A stretch of DNA of 64,000 nucleotides, taken from contig VTPC01090599.1 of NCBI GenBank assembly GCA_011009095.1, positions 193,662 through 257,661 of the forward strand, read 5' to 3'. Origin of the DNA: Ignelater luminosus. Lineage: Eukaryota > Arthropoda > Insecta > Coleoptera > Elateridae. Both the position numbers and the translations under genes were made by a program. Of the stretch, positions 50,556 to 63,298 are shown in pieces; position 1 is the first letter of the stretch; the number at the start of each line of letters is the position of its first letter. The notes below the pieces were generated by a model that was given only the letters and a program-made list of their open reading frames with translations, had not been told where the DNA came from and did not search any database.

Positions 50556-51029
50556 ACTCTTTAGGTAGAGATGAATAGATATGGAAAAGAACGTGTTTAA
50601 CTTTCAGGATGATCGAAGAATATTTAGAGCTGTCGCAAGTAGGTCAAAGTTTGAAGTTCTCAGTGTTTTTTCACATTGTTTGTTTATCACTCAGTGCTAT
50701 TTGATCACATAATAGAGTTGTTGCAACGTGGTTTGGGGGAGAAGATGGATCATGACTTACATTACTGCACTAGAAATAATAAGAATTAGGAGTTCATCCC
50801 AGTCGAGGCCCGACCTCTGTGTAGACCGCACTATCCCTTGTTATTGCTTGTTCGATAGAGTATATTATATGAATATTATTGTGATATTAATTTTATAGTA
50901 ACTGTTTTGTTTAAGGCACTATCGCAATGCTAAAGACAGTTCAAACAAGGTGAATGGTAGAATGTCATGTTTTCGGTCACCCTAAAGAGCTTAGTGAGTT
51001 ATATTTGCCAACAACAAGACGTTATGAAG

Positions 51030-52195
51030 TGCTACCAGTCTTGAACAAGATTTCTTAAAAGATTAGAGAACTACTAGAAAAATGGTTATTAGTAAAGCAA
51101 ATTCAAATGCTTTAGCACTGAGGGAAGAAAGACAACAAAAAGTATTACGAAGAGAAACGGTTTTATTATTCAACAAACGGCTGAAAGCAATAATAAAGTA
51201 CTTAGTAACACTGCTGACACTGAGGTAGAAAGTGGTTCTGATCAGAGTTCTGCAGATGGCACAGTTCAAAAATTAATCCTGATAACATGGCATCAATGTC
51301 AGGCGACCCTCAAACTTCAAGCTGGCAAATGCGAACATATCTGCCATCGGTTGCTGCTATTTGTGACCGAACCGGTAGCTATTGCAAGTACTGTTCTCAA
51401 AGATTGTTGTTACGGAGGAAAATTAAAGTTAAAGTTATTGATAGAATGAAAATTCGACAAAGAAGAATAAAGAACCGCAAAAAAAATTATTGAGGAAAGG
51501 CAAAGTCAAGTTTGGGAGAATAAAGGACTTTATTATGATGGGAGGAAGGACGAGACATTGGTTCAAGAAAAGAAGGGAAATAAAATACTATAAGAAAACT
51601 ATTGTCGAAGAACACATTTTGCTTGTGGAGGAGTCTGGTTCAAAGTACTTAGGGCATGTAACACTTATTTTTGGGACCGTAAATAATATAAAAGAAAGCA
51701 TTTTTAGTTTTTTTTTAACAACCAACACCTTAACATAGCGAGCATTATAGCAGTTGGCTGCGATGGAGCTGCTACCAACACTGGAGTAAATAATGGTGTG
51801 ATTCCTTTATTGGAAAATAAACTTAGGAAGCAATTACAATGATTAGTTTGCCTTTTTCATAGAAGTGAATTGCCACTACGCCATCGCTTCTGTTTCCTGG
51901 ATGGAAAAACAAAAGGCCCCAATGAATTTGGTGGTGGTTTAGAAAACAAGCTTGAAAAATGTCACGAACTGCCAGTAGCTGCGTTTTGCCCAATAGGAAA
52001 TAATCTTCCTGGAATGAAAATGAAAAATGACCTAAGTACAGATCAGAAGTATTTTTTTGACATGGCTAAAGTAGTATCTGATGGAACATGCTGTTCTGAC
52101 TTGGCCCTCAAAAAGTCAGGAAAACTTGTCCATTCAAAGTACACCAAAGAAACAGCTGAGTCATCCTCTGAAATTAACATTTTCTTAGCCTAATT
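51030..52195 (+). pseudogene. Family-B copy, N-terminal and middle part, broken
   Basis: Reading over several frames gives RTTRKMVISKANSNALALRE, later AIASTVLKD, EERQSQVWENKGLYYDGRKD ETLV (split by a stop only upstream) and AVGCDGAATNTGVNNGVIPL. Then comes a CLFHRSELPLRHRF block and LDGKTKGPNEF, with a final open run containing LSTDQKYFFDMAKVV and KLVHSKYTK before a stop at 52193. This overlaps the 3.77-4.74 kb copy from the ELPLRHLF block to the HSRWL position and supplies the part missing there. The C-terminal half is absent and frameshifts are numerous. The CDGxxxNTG and HxxELPxRHLF motifs carry Asp and His residues that could belong to a nuclease or transposase core (inference). Confidence 0.65.
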
Positions 52196-52199
52196 TCTG

Positions 52200-53245
52200 C
52201 AGAAATTGTATTGACCATGTCTAATTTGTCTAACTTTTGGATTTAGCCGTAGATTTAAAAAATTGTGTGGCAAGTATGTTTTGTAATTTTTGAAAAAAAT
52301 TGGAACTTTTAACAAAAAAATCTATTTTGAAGTCCTTTGCGGCACCTCAAGATATTTTTGTACAGCTTACAAACTTTGCAAGTTCTTTTTATATTCTGAA
52401 AGGCAACTTTTGATGACTATTAAAGGTCCAAAAACATGTTTTGACCATATGTTTCATTCCACCCTACTCCTAAGTCCTGTTGCTCCACAACTTCAGGAGA
52501 TTCTTCTCCCAGCCGTCACCGCCTTGGTAATTCCTTGCCTACCCAATCCAACCCTTCCTAAATACCCCCAGCAGCGCGAACTGCGATGGGTTGTGTTTAC
52601 CCATCAATCACTCAACTCCCACACCACACAATTCACCTCACAATCCAACATCCTGTTGCCATTTATTATTTAGGAATATTTATTATTACACGCATATTGA
52701 GTGGTTGTTTTTGTTTATGTTTAATATTTTATTGTTTATTTGAGTTTGCAGATTTGTTTACTTCGGCCTTCTTGAAGTATTCTTTATATAAAGTTTGAGT
52801 TTTCATTTTTTATCATTTTTTTATTACTCATCTTGATTTGTTTTTTTTAGTTATTATTACTAAATTATTTGCTTTATTTTCTTTTACTTATCCTTTGAGT
52901 TTATTTATTCTGTTAGGTTCAGTTAATTATCTAACGTTTGAGTTTTTTTTTTCGAACACAGCATACGGTTTTAAGTTGTTTTTAAATTACTTGTTGTAAC
53001 TATTTGCAATTGGGTTTTGAATTTTATTTTTCAATAATTCTGAAACAGGCTATAGAAAAATATATAGTTTTGTTGTCACAATGGAATCCGAGCAGCATTT
53101 GCTCACTGTGGCAATGGCAGATTAGATTGCCTATCATACCGAATATTTCTCTATAATAAATTCCTCTAAAATATATTTGTAATGTTTGTGCTAAAGTTAT
53201 TGTATGTTATTCGAAATCCAATGTATAAATTCAACATATAAAAAC
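52200..53245. other. No recognisable gene
   Basis: An open frame of 127 codons at about 52290-52673 has no recognisable motif. The rest is T-rich with homopolymer runs. Confidence 0.4.
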
Positions 53246-53249
53246 TAAA

Positions 53250-54477
53250 CTTCTGAACCTGACAATTTTACAAGAAAGTTACAATCCTTTAAAAGCCCTA
53301 AACAATCCCGCATTAAAAAGATTTTTAGAGAAATATACACAGAACGATATCCCGGATGAGTCAACACTACGAAAAAGTCGTATACCTGCAATATATTCCA
53401 CAGTTATGGATAGAGTGAAATGCAATCTTGCAAATCAATATGTTTGCGCTAGTGCTGATGAAACTATAGATATTATGGAAGGCTAAGTGGTCAATTTGGT
53501 GGTTTACATTTTACATCCTACTATTCCATCTACACCTAACTTAATTTCTACTAAAATATATTCTAGTGTAAACGCTGAAACTATTGTTAATATGGTCAAA
53601 GAGAGACTTAACAGTGTTATTGACTTTGAGAATGGTCACGATAAGGTTAGGTTTTTTTGTTAGTAATGCTGCCGTATATACAGGGTTAATTCCGGGTTAT
53701 AGGGAAATATCGTGTTTTTGAATCTATTTAAATTCCTGCTTCCCGCAATGTTGTCAAAAGGAATTTTGTTAATATATTAGTAAGCTAAATAATAAACTTT
53801 TATTTTAATAAAATAACAAAAAATGGTACATAATGCAAACGCCAAAAAAATCAATAGTTCCTTAAAATTAACTCATTAATTTTTATATTAGTTCAAATAA
53901 CAAATGAACATTATAATTATTTTGTAAAATTTCTAATGCTGAAATAATTTACCGTTGAGTGCTGCACAATAAACTAAGTGATCATAAAATTCTTCTCGCA
54001 TTTTGGTCATATATTAAGTGTTATATGGTACTACAGTGCTTTGATATTTGATTTGCCAATTGGTAATTTTCTAATTTGTTTATTGTTAAAATAAAAGTTT
54101 ACTATCTACCCGACCCACCTATCATCAAAATTACCCTTAGAAATATTGTGGGAAGCAGAAATTCTCAATAAACTCAAAAACACATGCTGTTTCACTATGG
54201 TGCAAAATCAAATGTACCATCCTGTATGTTAAAGGCGGGATGGTTGATGAAAAAACGTTACCCTAACATAATACATATTACGTGTGTTGCGCATGCACTA
54301 CATAGGGTATGCAAATACATTAGAGGCGTATTTCCAGATGTCCACAAACTTATCCAAACTTTTAAAGAGATATTTCCTAAGGCACCTTCTCGAGCGGTTC
54401 TTTACAACGTAAGTGTCCGTCACTACCCTTGCCCCCCCGAGATACTTACAACGTTTTTTGTACAATCGAGTTTCTAA
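53250..54477 (+). pseudogene. hAT-like transposase relic split by an insertion
   Basis: The left part reads YNPLKALNNPALKRFLEKYT, DIPDESTLRKSRIP, then CASADETIDIMEG with the first catalytic Asp, and later ENGHDKV followed by a VSNAAVY block where the family has SDAAPYM (second Asp changed to Asn). The right part resumes with MLKAGWLMKKRYPNIIHITC, VAHALHRVCKYIRGVFPDVH and KEIFPKAPSRAVLY. The CxxH motif in ITCVAHALH is typical of hAT transposases and of their domesticated CGGBP1-type relatives. Between about 53.69 and 54.21 kb the gene is interrupted by a separate inverted-repeat sequence. Stops and frame changes occur on both sides, and the C-terminal part is missing. Confidence 0.65.
53705..54190. 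mobile_element. Small inverted-repeat (MITE-like) insertion in the hAT relic
   Basis: Near the left edge CGTGTTTTTGAATCTATTT and CTGCTTCCCGCAATGTT appear. Near the right edge (about 54150-54192) the same words occur inverted with a few changes (ATTGTGGGAAGCAG and ACTCAAAAACAC). The inverted arms are about 45 bp. The exact ends and duplication were not resolved. It interrupts the hAT-like frame, which resumes immediately afterwards. Confidence 0.5.
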
Positions 54478-54642
54478 ATTAAATTGCAAAATTGAAGCAA
54501 ATATTTTAAAATTAAGAAAATCGCAGTGGTTGTTTTTATTATTACTGTCGCTAAGATTTATCATAAAATAAATTTTTTTATTACTTACCACCGGAGGGCG
54601 GTAAAAGTAACTTACCGCCCGCAATACACGGTTTGTAAGTTA

Positions 54643-56598
54643 TAGTCCAGGGAATAGAGACGTATTTGCTTGCAAAAGGTTATGTAGTCCTAATTTTTGG
54701 ATATATTGTGTATATCGGTGGCCTAGTGAAAAACCCAAGAACCATCAAAATTCCGGACTTTTTTCATTCTTTCGATAATATCTTTTTACCAATGCATCAC
54801 AGAGAAAAAAACTTCAATTAAAAGTTGTAGAGCATTATGTTTGCTACAACGTTTGTGTGAAACATTTTTTTGTAGAATGATTAGGTATAGATAGTTACGC
54901 TTCATGACAGATACCAATTTTTCGTAAAAATGATACTTTTCTGAGATTTTGATTTTTTTTAAACAGTTTAATAACTGTTTATTATTATTATTAACAATAA
55001 GATAATGTTGATTTCGCATAAACGAATTTATATAAATCAAAATAATAATCACAAAACCTGATGGGCAATTGAAGTAGCAAAATTAAAATGGAAAGATGAA
55101 GGAGCTGATTACCAATTTTTATAATTATAATAATAGGAGATATTATGACAATGCAGGTACTATAGTAATAAGAAAAGTTATAACTTCCTACATTTAGCTA
55201 TGGTTTCTGGTTTTGAAGCTTCAGCCAGTTCTTCTTCAACTCTTTCCATTAGTAGCTTAGTTGGATCGTCTTTTTCTTCTTCTTTATTTTCATGTCATCA
55301 GTTATGATGTCCGCTGTATTTTCACAAGTTTGCTCAAAGCAGTGTTTACAAATAATAAGAGGCCGAATTTTCTACAGCTGCAGGCCTTAGTGCATCCTTT
55401 CTTGCAGAGACAGGAAATAAAAGTCAGGATTGACTGAGAAACAAGATCCCTGGCGGTTTTAATAGGAACAAGTCCTTTACTGTCCTTTCTCCATCCCCAG
55501 TCCAGAGGATTTTTTATTTCGCTCATCCATCTCTGAACTTGGTGATTCGTGCGAAAGACATGGTAAATAGTAGTATCCTGTGTCGGTTGCTGTTTTGCAA
55601 GATTGAACTGGCTGCCAGTAGCTGATTTGGAGAAGAGCTGATAGCATAAAATACTTAATGTTATTGCCTTGTCACCACCATAAAGATTAAGAAGTATAAG
55701 CTCCCCTGCTTCAGCGATGGTTGAAACATTACAATGCTGGTTTGCTCTGAAACAAAGTGCAAAATTTGGTTTTACCAATACAGAACAGGGAAGACGTGGT
55801 GCCACACCCACTCAAAGCGTGAAGAACAAGGAGATTTTCAGGTATTGAGTACTTGTAGGATGATGCGGAGAACAATGTTTCAAGAGTATTACCTTTACCA
55901 GGTTTTCTGAAATAAGTGAGGAGGTGTTGAGCCAAACTTGTCAAAAGAACTAGCAAATCAATGTTCTCCCAGATGATTTCCACATAATCATACTCATCAA
56001 CGTTTGGTTTGAAATGTGGTGTAAGTCGAGACGGTATTATCAGATGGTGGAGTACGCATGTACAGGTTGGGATGAGTGGAGAACGCGAAGAGCGGAGGCT
56101 TGGATGGGTTAGATAGACTCCTTCATCTTTCCATTTTAATGTTGCTATTTCAATTGTCCATCAGGTTTGATGATTAATATTCTGATTTATATAAATTCAT
56201 TCATGTCACATTATATTATTATGATTAATAATAATAATAATTAAACTGTCTAAAAAAATCAGAAATTTCAGAAAAGTATCATTTTTACGAACAACTGGTA
56301 ATTTTGATGAAGCGTAGCTATCCACCTAATCGTTTCACAAAAACCTATTCCATACAAAAGTTGTAGCAAAATTAATGCTCTACAACTTTCAATTAAAACT
56401 TTTTCCTCTGTAATTCATTGGTAAAAAGATATTATCGAAAGACTGAAGAAAGTCCTGAATTTTAATGGTTTTTGGGGCCCCTCGGCGGGAGACGAGGTCG
56501 AAAACTCGGGGTTTTCACTAGGGCACCGATATACACAACATACTTAAAAATCAGAACTGCATAACCTTTTGCAAGCGCAGGCTCTATGCCCTGGACTA
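54643..56598. mobile_element. TIR element with TTA duplications carrying an XPG-like gene
   Basis: TTA occurs immediately outside both ends (54640-54642 and 56599-56601). The termini start TAGTCCAGGG and are inverted copies over roughly 350 bp (54643 to about 54990, and about 56220 to 56598), with indels. Conserved stretches include GCTTGCAAAAGGTTATG, TTTCGATAATATCTTTTTAC and TAAAAATGATACTTTTCTGA. Total length is 1956 bp. The interior holds a single broken gene (family C) on the minus strand and no DDE transposase, so this is probably an internally deleted derivative. Confidence 0.75.
55185..56060 (-). pseudogene. Family-C protein: XPG/FEN1-like (PIN-type) nuclease part plus Cys-rich motif
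   Basis: The first frame (55983 down) contains WENIDLLVLLTSL, then YFRKPGKGNTLE and ENLLVLHALSGCGTTSSLF followed by CIGKTKF. After a frame change come AEAGELILLNLYGGD, QPTQDTTIYHVFRTNHQVQR and a WGWRKDSKGLVPI block. It ends with CLCKKGCTKACSCRK, a CXC-like cysteine motif, and an acidic tail. I know this as a multicopy arthropod family with unbroken members reading EDVDLLVLL and SGCDTT. Asp-x-Asp-Leu-Leu-Val and a Gly-Cys-Asp-(Thr/Tyr) loop followed by GxGK are the hallmarks of XPG/FEN1 nucleases, so I infer a nuclease fold. Here the GCD Asp is Gly and the first Asp is Asn. Only the C-terminal part of the protein is present. Confidence 0.65.
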
Positions 56599-56999
56599 TT
56601 AGCCAAAACGCCTCATTGTGCAAACACAAATAAAATATTATAAAGTTCACTTTTTCTATTTGGAATTTCAACGTCAAGGTTTTCATGATAAAGTTAACAG
56701 GATTGCAACAAAAGTGTTAGGGATTTCCACAGCAATGATTTAAATTATGTTTTCATAAAAGCAGGTTAGACATTTGAAATTTGTCAGTTTTTCAAAAATT
56801 GTTACTTACTTCATTTCCTTTCGAAGTTCATCCACTACATTTCTTTGTTAATAAAAGTTTCTAATAATTTATTTTGCTGTAGCAGAAAAAATGTTTTTTC
56901 TTAATGTACTATATTTTGCATGTGACGAAATTATGACATATGATTACATTGATTGTCAGAATAAAAGTTACTAAAATTTATTTAAAATTTAGGGACTTA

Positions 57000-58822
57000 A
57001 CAAGGATACTTACTGATCTCAACATTGAAGCAGCTATTGCCTCGCATCAAGAAGATTCAGATATTGATCAAAACTTCACAAGTTTTGAAAATGTGCGTGG
57101 TACCGCTGATTATGTTGTAACAGCACATCAATCAACTAAACGGAGACTTAAACGAAAGGAGAGCAGTAAGAAACGTAAGATCGGCCAAAAGTATGAAACA
57201 CTGAAGGGGAAACTATCCGTGAGAGACAGGTGTTGATACTTGAAGGAGCATGCAGAAGTAACTGTAGAAACAGATTTGTAGATGAAACGCGTCACACTAT
57301 TTTTCAGGGATTTTGCGCTACCGGAAACTTTACTGGGCAAGTTCAGTATACTACGACAGATTTAATAAAAATAAAGGATAAGAAAACAATGACAGCAATA
57401 AAATCAGACGTTTCACAGTTAACTACCACCTTCGAGTAAATGGAAAGAATGAACCAATTTGCAAGAAATGCTTAAGGAATACTACCTTTAACGTTAGTAA
57501 CAAGTTTTTAGAAACTGTAACAGCAACAAAGCAACAAGCTATATCAGGTATTACGGAACCAGAGCTCGGAGAAAGGATACAACTTTTAAAACAAGAAGAC
57601 TGAAGAGCAGATAAACTCCGCGAGGAAACATATTCTATCTATTCCGACTTACAAAAATCATTATACAGGAAGAGAAACAATTTAAAGGTATTTACCTCCA
57701 TACTATACATTGGCTATGCTTTATGCTGCTTATAAAGAAAAATACCCTGAAAAATAGGTCTGTAAAACAACTTACGAAAAGGTTTTTTATGAGCTCAATA
57801 TTTCCATCAAACAACCAAAAAAGGCCACAGTTATGCAACCCGCAACACACTCAAAATCCAGTTAACATTAGCTACAGATAAAACGGAATTAGAAGACAGT
57901 TTAGCTCAGCATCATAAACTAAGAGACCAAGGGTATGAGGTAAAAGACGAAGACAAGGCAATTTCAAAAAAACGATCCTCACAGAATCACTATCGCGTTT
58001 GATCTCCAACAGTGTCTTCTCACACGTGATCTTCACAATTCCACAGCAGTTTATAAAAGGCAGTTGTGGACATTTGATTTAGTTTTTCATGAATGTGATG
58101 CGAACCGGGCTTACTGATATGTTTCGCATGAAGGCATGGCGAAACGAGGAGCCAAAAATATTGGTTCTTGCCTCTACAAGTATCTCACTGTTAATTTGGA
58201 CAAAACAATAAAACATGTTGTAATTTACTCGGATTCTTTGCCTAGGGTAGAATAAAAATAGCTATATTGCAATCATGTGTTTGCTGGCTCTAAAAAATTC
58301 ACCCACTTTGAAAATTATTGGTCATAAGTTTTTAGTACCGGGCCATACACATATGGATTGCCATACTGACCACAACTTAATAGAGAAGAAGAAAAGGAAC
58401 TATAATGGTAATATTGAACATCCACATGATTGGGCGCTACTGATGAGGCAAGTAGGGAAAAAGAAACGATTTATCATGACTGAAATAAAGCAAGACTGGA
58501 TTTACAAATTTTACACAAACGTACGTTGATCATGGTATAAAAAGAAAAGACAAACGATTTTGTACAAAAATACGTTGAATAAATAATAATTCTAACTTTA
58601 ATATCATAAGTCTTGAAAGAAGATGTAAGACTGATAAAGAACTGCGGCTAGTTAAAGCTTATAATGGTCAATTACCCATATCTGTTGAGAAAAAAACAAC
58701 ATATTACAGACCTGTTGCCTTTTATTTCCGAAAGTATTGCAGATTTTTACAAACATTTATTGACAGATGCAAATGTCCAGGGCGTACATGCTGAGAGTGA
58801 AAAGGAAGACGAAGAAAATTAA
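57000..58822 (+). pseudogene. Family-D multicopy insect protein relic, near full length
   Basis: The conserved blocks of another uncharacterised multicopy insect family follow each other over broken frames. The N-terminal region has a lysine/arginine-rich stretch (STKRRLKRKESSKKRKIGQK), then CRNRFVDETRHTIFQGF. The centre gives KKTEEQ, ILSIPTYKNHYTGRET, TLAMLYAAYKEKYPEK, and ITIAFDLQQCLLTRDLHN with an Asp, then GAKNIGSCLYKYL and VVIYSDSLP with a second Asp. The next frame has LKIIGHKFLVPGHTHMDCHT followed by DHNLIEKKKR, and the C-terminus LPISVEKK...LLPFISESIADFYKHL ends in an acidic tail at 58822. An FDLQ...YSDN...GHTxMDxDxxH order is suggestive of a DDE-like catalytic core (inference). At least six frame breaks make it inactive. 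It starts about 400 bp right of the family-C element. Confidence 0.65.
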
Positions 58823-58824
58823 AC

Positions 58825-60360
58825 TTTATTTGTGTATTTTGTTATGTACACTAGAATACTAGTAGGTTGTTGTGCTATTGCCATAATAATATCCCATATT
58901 TACATTTGTTTTCATGTTTATTTTGTGTATGCATGTAATCAGATATCTTGGCTTTCGTTTGCTGTTTGCTTAAGAATGACACTTTGTTTTATTTCGTTTT
59001 ACTTAATGAAGAAATTACTGTAATTACTTAATAATATTTTGAGTATATCATCTTAAGTCCAATAGGTGTTTTAAGGGTTAAGTCAATGATTTCAGAAAGT
59101 ACAAAGAGAATTAGGTCGTTCAAACTCATGATTGATCAAAATAGAACTCTATTATACTAGTGAACCTTTTAGTCTTCACGTTCCCTGTACAAGGTTTTAT
59201 TTTTGAGTTTTCTAATTTCTTGTTTGGAAAAAAACACAAACAAACCCGACATCACATTGATTATGTTTGGATATGAGTGAATGAGTCATGATCAGCTTGC
59301 AGATTGTGAAGCAAAACTGCAATTTCAGAATGTTTTAAGTATTAGTATCGAGACATCAAAGTGTTGGATTTACAAGTTAGCTACTACATAATTAATCTCT
59401 GTTATATACTTAAGAATGAAATCTGCAGTAGATTTTTGTAAATCAGGAACTCTCATCAATTATAGAGATCTCTCATTGAAAAAGTAAAAATGCTGTAAAT
59501 TTGTATTTTACATCATTCGTCTTGTAATGGCGTCCAGAGACTGAGCAACACAATATGACCAATCGTTAAACTGTTGTGCTGGCCTGGGTGGCTGGGCCTA
59601 CTCGACTCACTGTCCATCGGTTTACTGACATCTGAACCGCACAGTAAAGAATGGCAGAGACTTGAAATTTGAAAATATTTCTATCCTAGGCAGAGAGGCA
59701 GGAATAATCGACGCATTTCTTTCACATTTTATTTTTTAGTTGTCAAACATGGATTGGCGGATCGCAGATAACATCATGACTTGTGCGTTTGCGTTCAAAA
59801 GACGAGTATTATTATCTATGGTGGTTTAATGCTTGCTTAGTGCCTTCACACATTACCATTTTCTCCTGGGTGTTAAATTCATCATTCTCTAAAGGTAACA
59901 GTGTAATGGGCAGTTTCGTACTTCACATCATAGAACCCTTCTGTTTAGAAGAAAGTAGTAAAACAAAAAATGATTTTGTGGCTTCGCATATATACACTGA
60001 TCTGCCCATTTGCCAGATTTATCCTGTTTAGATTACTTCTGTAGGCTACACATCCCGACAACCTCAGATAATATTCATTTGTGATTGAACAATTAAAAAA
60101 CTTTGCTTACTATTTTTAATTTTGGGCAGTTGAAGAATAAATAAATAACTAACACGAGCGAAAAATGTATTTAGACGTTCGTTCAAATTTCTTTGGATCT
60201 CGGCGTAGCCTTGGCTCAAACCTTTTGAACGCTTAACTAAAATAAAATAAATTATTTGAAATTTTCTGTCTAACGTAATAACTAACATTGTCGATTAAAA
60301 CAATACAGGTGGCAGCGCTTATCAAATAAAAGTTAATCGTTCTCTATGGCAATGAAATAA
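58825..60360. other. Intergenic DNA upstream of alpha-tubulin
   Basis: No supported gene. A GC-richer patch at about 59.57-59.62 kb (GGCCTGGGTGGCTGGGCC) is not assignable. The open frame at about 59.78-60.03 kb lacks a recognisable motif. Confidence 0.4.
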
Positions 60361-60365
60361 ATACA

Positions 60366-60400
60366 TATATAAAACTCATTTTTACACACAGTGTAGTATT
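60366..60400 (+). promoter_or_regulatory. Putative core promoter of alpha-tubulin
   Basis: TATATAAAA at 60366-60374 is followed about 25-30 bp later by ACACAGTGTAG, an initiator-like context for a start near 60395. This would give a 5' leader of about 100 nt to the ATG at 60496. Position-based inference. Confidence 0.45.
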
Positions 60401-60495
60401 TCTGTACAAGGTATTTTTTATAATATTTTTCAGTATTTTTATAACTTTTATCTTATTTTTTCAACAAACATCTTCCTTCTAATACAGACTACAAC

Positions 60496-61963
<1,468 letters not shown>

Positions 61964-62101
61964 ACAGTTTTGCTTTACTTATGTACGTTAAAGATAGTTT
62001 TTTGTAGATGTTATGTATTAGTTTGTATGTTTCTTTCAATCATAATAAGTTGATCTGTATATATACATATAGTTATATTTTTTAATGTACTGAAAATATA
62101 T

Positions 62102-62107
62102 AATAAA
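62102..62107 (+). terminator. Polyadenylation signal of alpha-tubulin
   Basis: Canonical AATAAA 139 bp after the stop codon, followed by a T-rich downstream element (GTTTTTCCTCTTCTTTCT). It most likely defines the transcript end near 62.12 kb. Confidence 0.7.
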
Positions 62108-62345
62108 GTTTTTCCTCTTCTTTCTAACAATTTGTTCTAGTGCATTCTGTGAATTTAGATTGCCGCTTTTTTACCAGTCTTCTAACTCCCGCATGGTGGA
62201 TGACTGTCTTCCAATAGTATTATTTAATGAATCTTAAAATCCCCAGTTTTGGCCAGGTAAAACAGTGCTTGGGAACTCTAAACAACATCCATGGACATCA
62301 ATTCAGAGCACTTTCAAAAAATATCAAACTTGACTCGGGTCTTTA

Positions 62346-63295
62346 TAGTAGGGGAGCTTACGATGCTAAATGGGGATTTACTCGAGCGTCGTAGAGACCT
62401 ATTGGATTTTGAAGATTTGATGGTAGAAAGAAAAAAAGGTTATGTGATATATACCCTTTCACCGGTGGGAGGAGCGTCTACAGATTATCAAAATTGTAAA
62501 GAAAATAGTCACATGGACATACTCGAGCGCGTCAGATATTGATAGTGTATATGCCCCACGTGTCTCTGATACTGGAGGTATATTAATCTGCCGGTTTGCA
62601 TGGGTAGGGGTGGAGGTACGGAAGGGTAGAAAATGGGAAAAAAATTTATTCGAGCGCGTCAGATATTCAGAGAGGACGTTAAGTAAATCCGAAAGAAGCT
62701 CCAGTTCAAAAGACTGACGATTCGGACGTTCCGCAAGCTCGTGATGGCTTTTTGAAAATGCAAAAGAATCGCCATTTTGAAATACTCGAGCGCGTCAGAT
62801 TATTATACAGGTTATTCAGCTTGATGTCCTAGTGCGGGTTGACCCTTAATCTAACGATTATTTGGATGGAATTTCTTAATCAAACGATTTTTATTGTTTA
62901 TTTTTTTAAGAGAATTTTGTCCACAGAATACACATTTTATAGTATCTTCACCCATCGTCGTAGTAGATATTCAACTCACAAATTTTGATTCACAAAAATT
63001 GATCGCGTTCGAGAATGTCAAGGTGGCGTTTTTTTTTGCAAGTTTGTGACCTTCCCACTCCCTTACGTCACGCCCAAATCGTCAGATTATTGAAATGCAC
63101 ACTTTTCAGCATGTAATTAACCCACCTTACCTTAATCTGATGCGCTCGAGTATTTCTAACGATCGATTTTTTTTACTATTCTGATCGGCTGCCCTAGACG
63201 CACGACCCTATATAAAGGGGTGCGAGGTATCCCCCTCTATGTTAATCTGCCGCGCTCGAGTAAATCCCCAAATCCCCTCTTAGACTCCCCTACTA
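62346..63295. mobile_element. 950-bp MITE with TTA duplications and oriented CTCGAGCGCG motifs
   Basis: TTA flanks both ends (62343-62345 and 63296-63298). The termini are TAGTAGGGGAG and its inverse. GGGGATTTACTCGAGCG occurs just inside the left end, and its inverted counterpart lies just inside the right end. A motif CTCGAGCGCGTCAGATT or close variants occurs at 62381, 62522, 62649 and 62785 in one orientation and, inverted, ending at 63150 and 63260. There is no coding capacity. It lies about 240 bp beyond the alpha-tubulin polyadenylation signal. Confidence 0.75.
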
Positions 63296-63298
63296 TTA

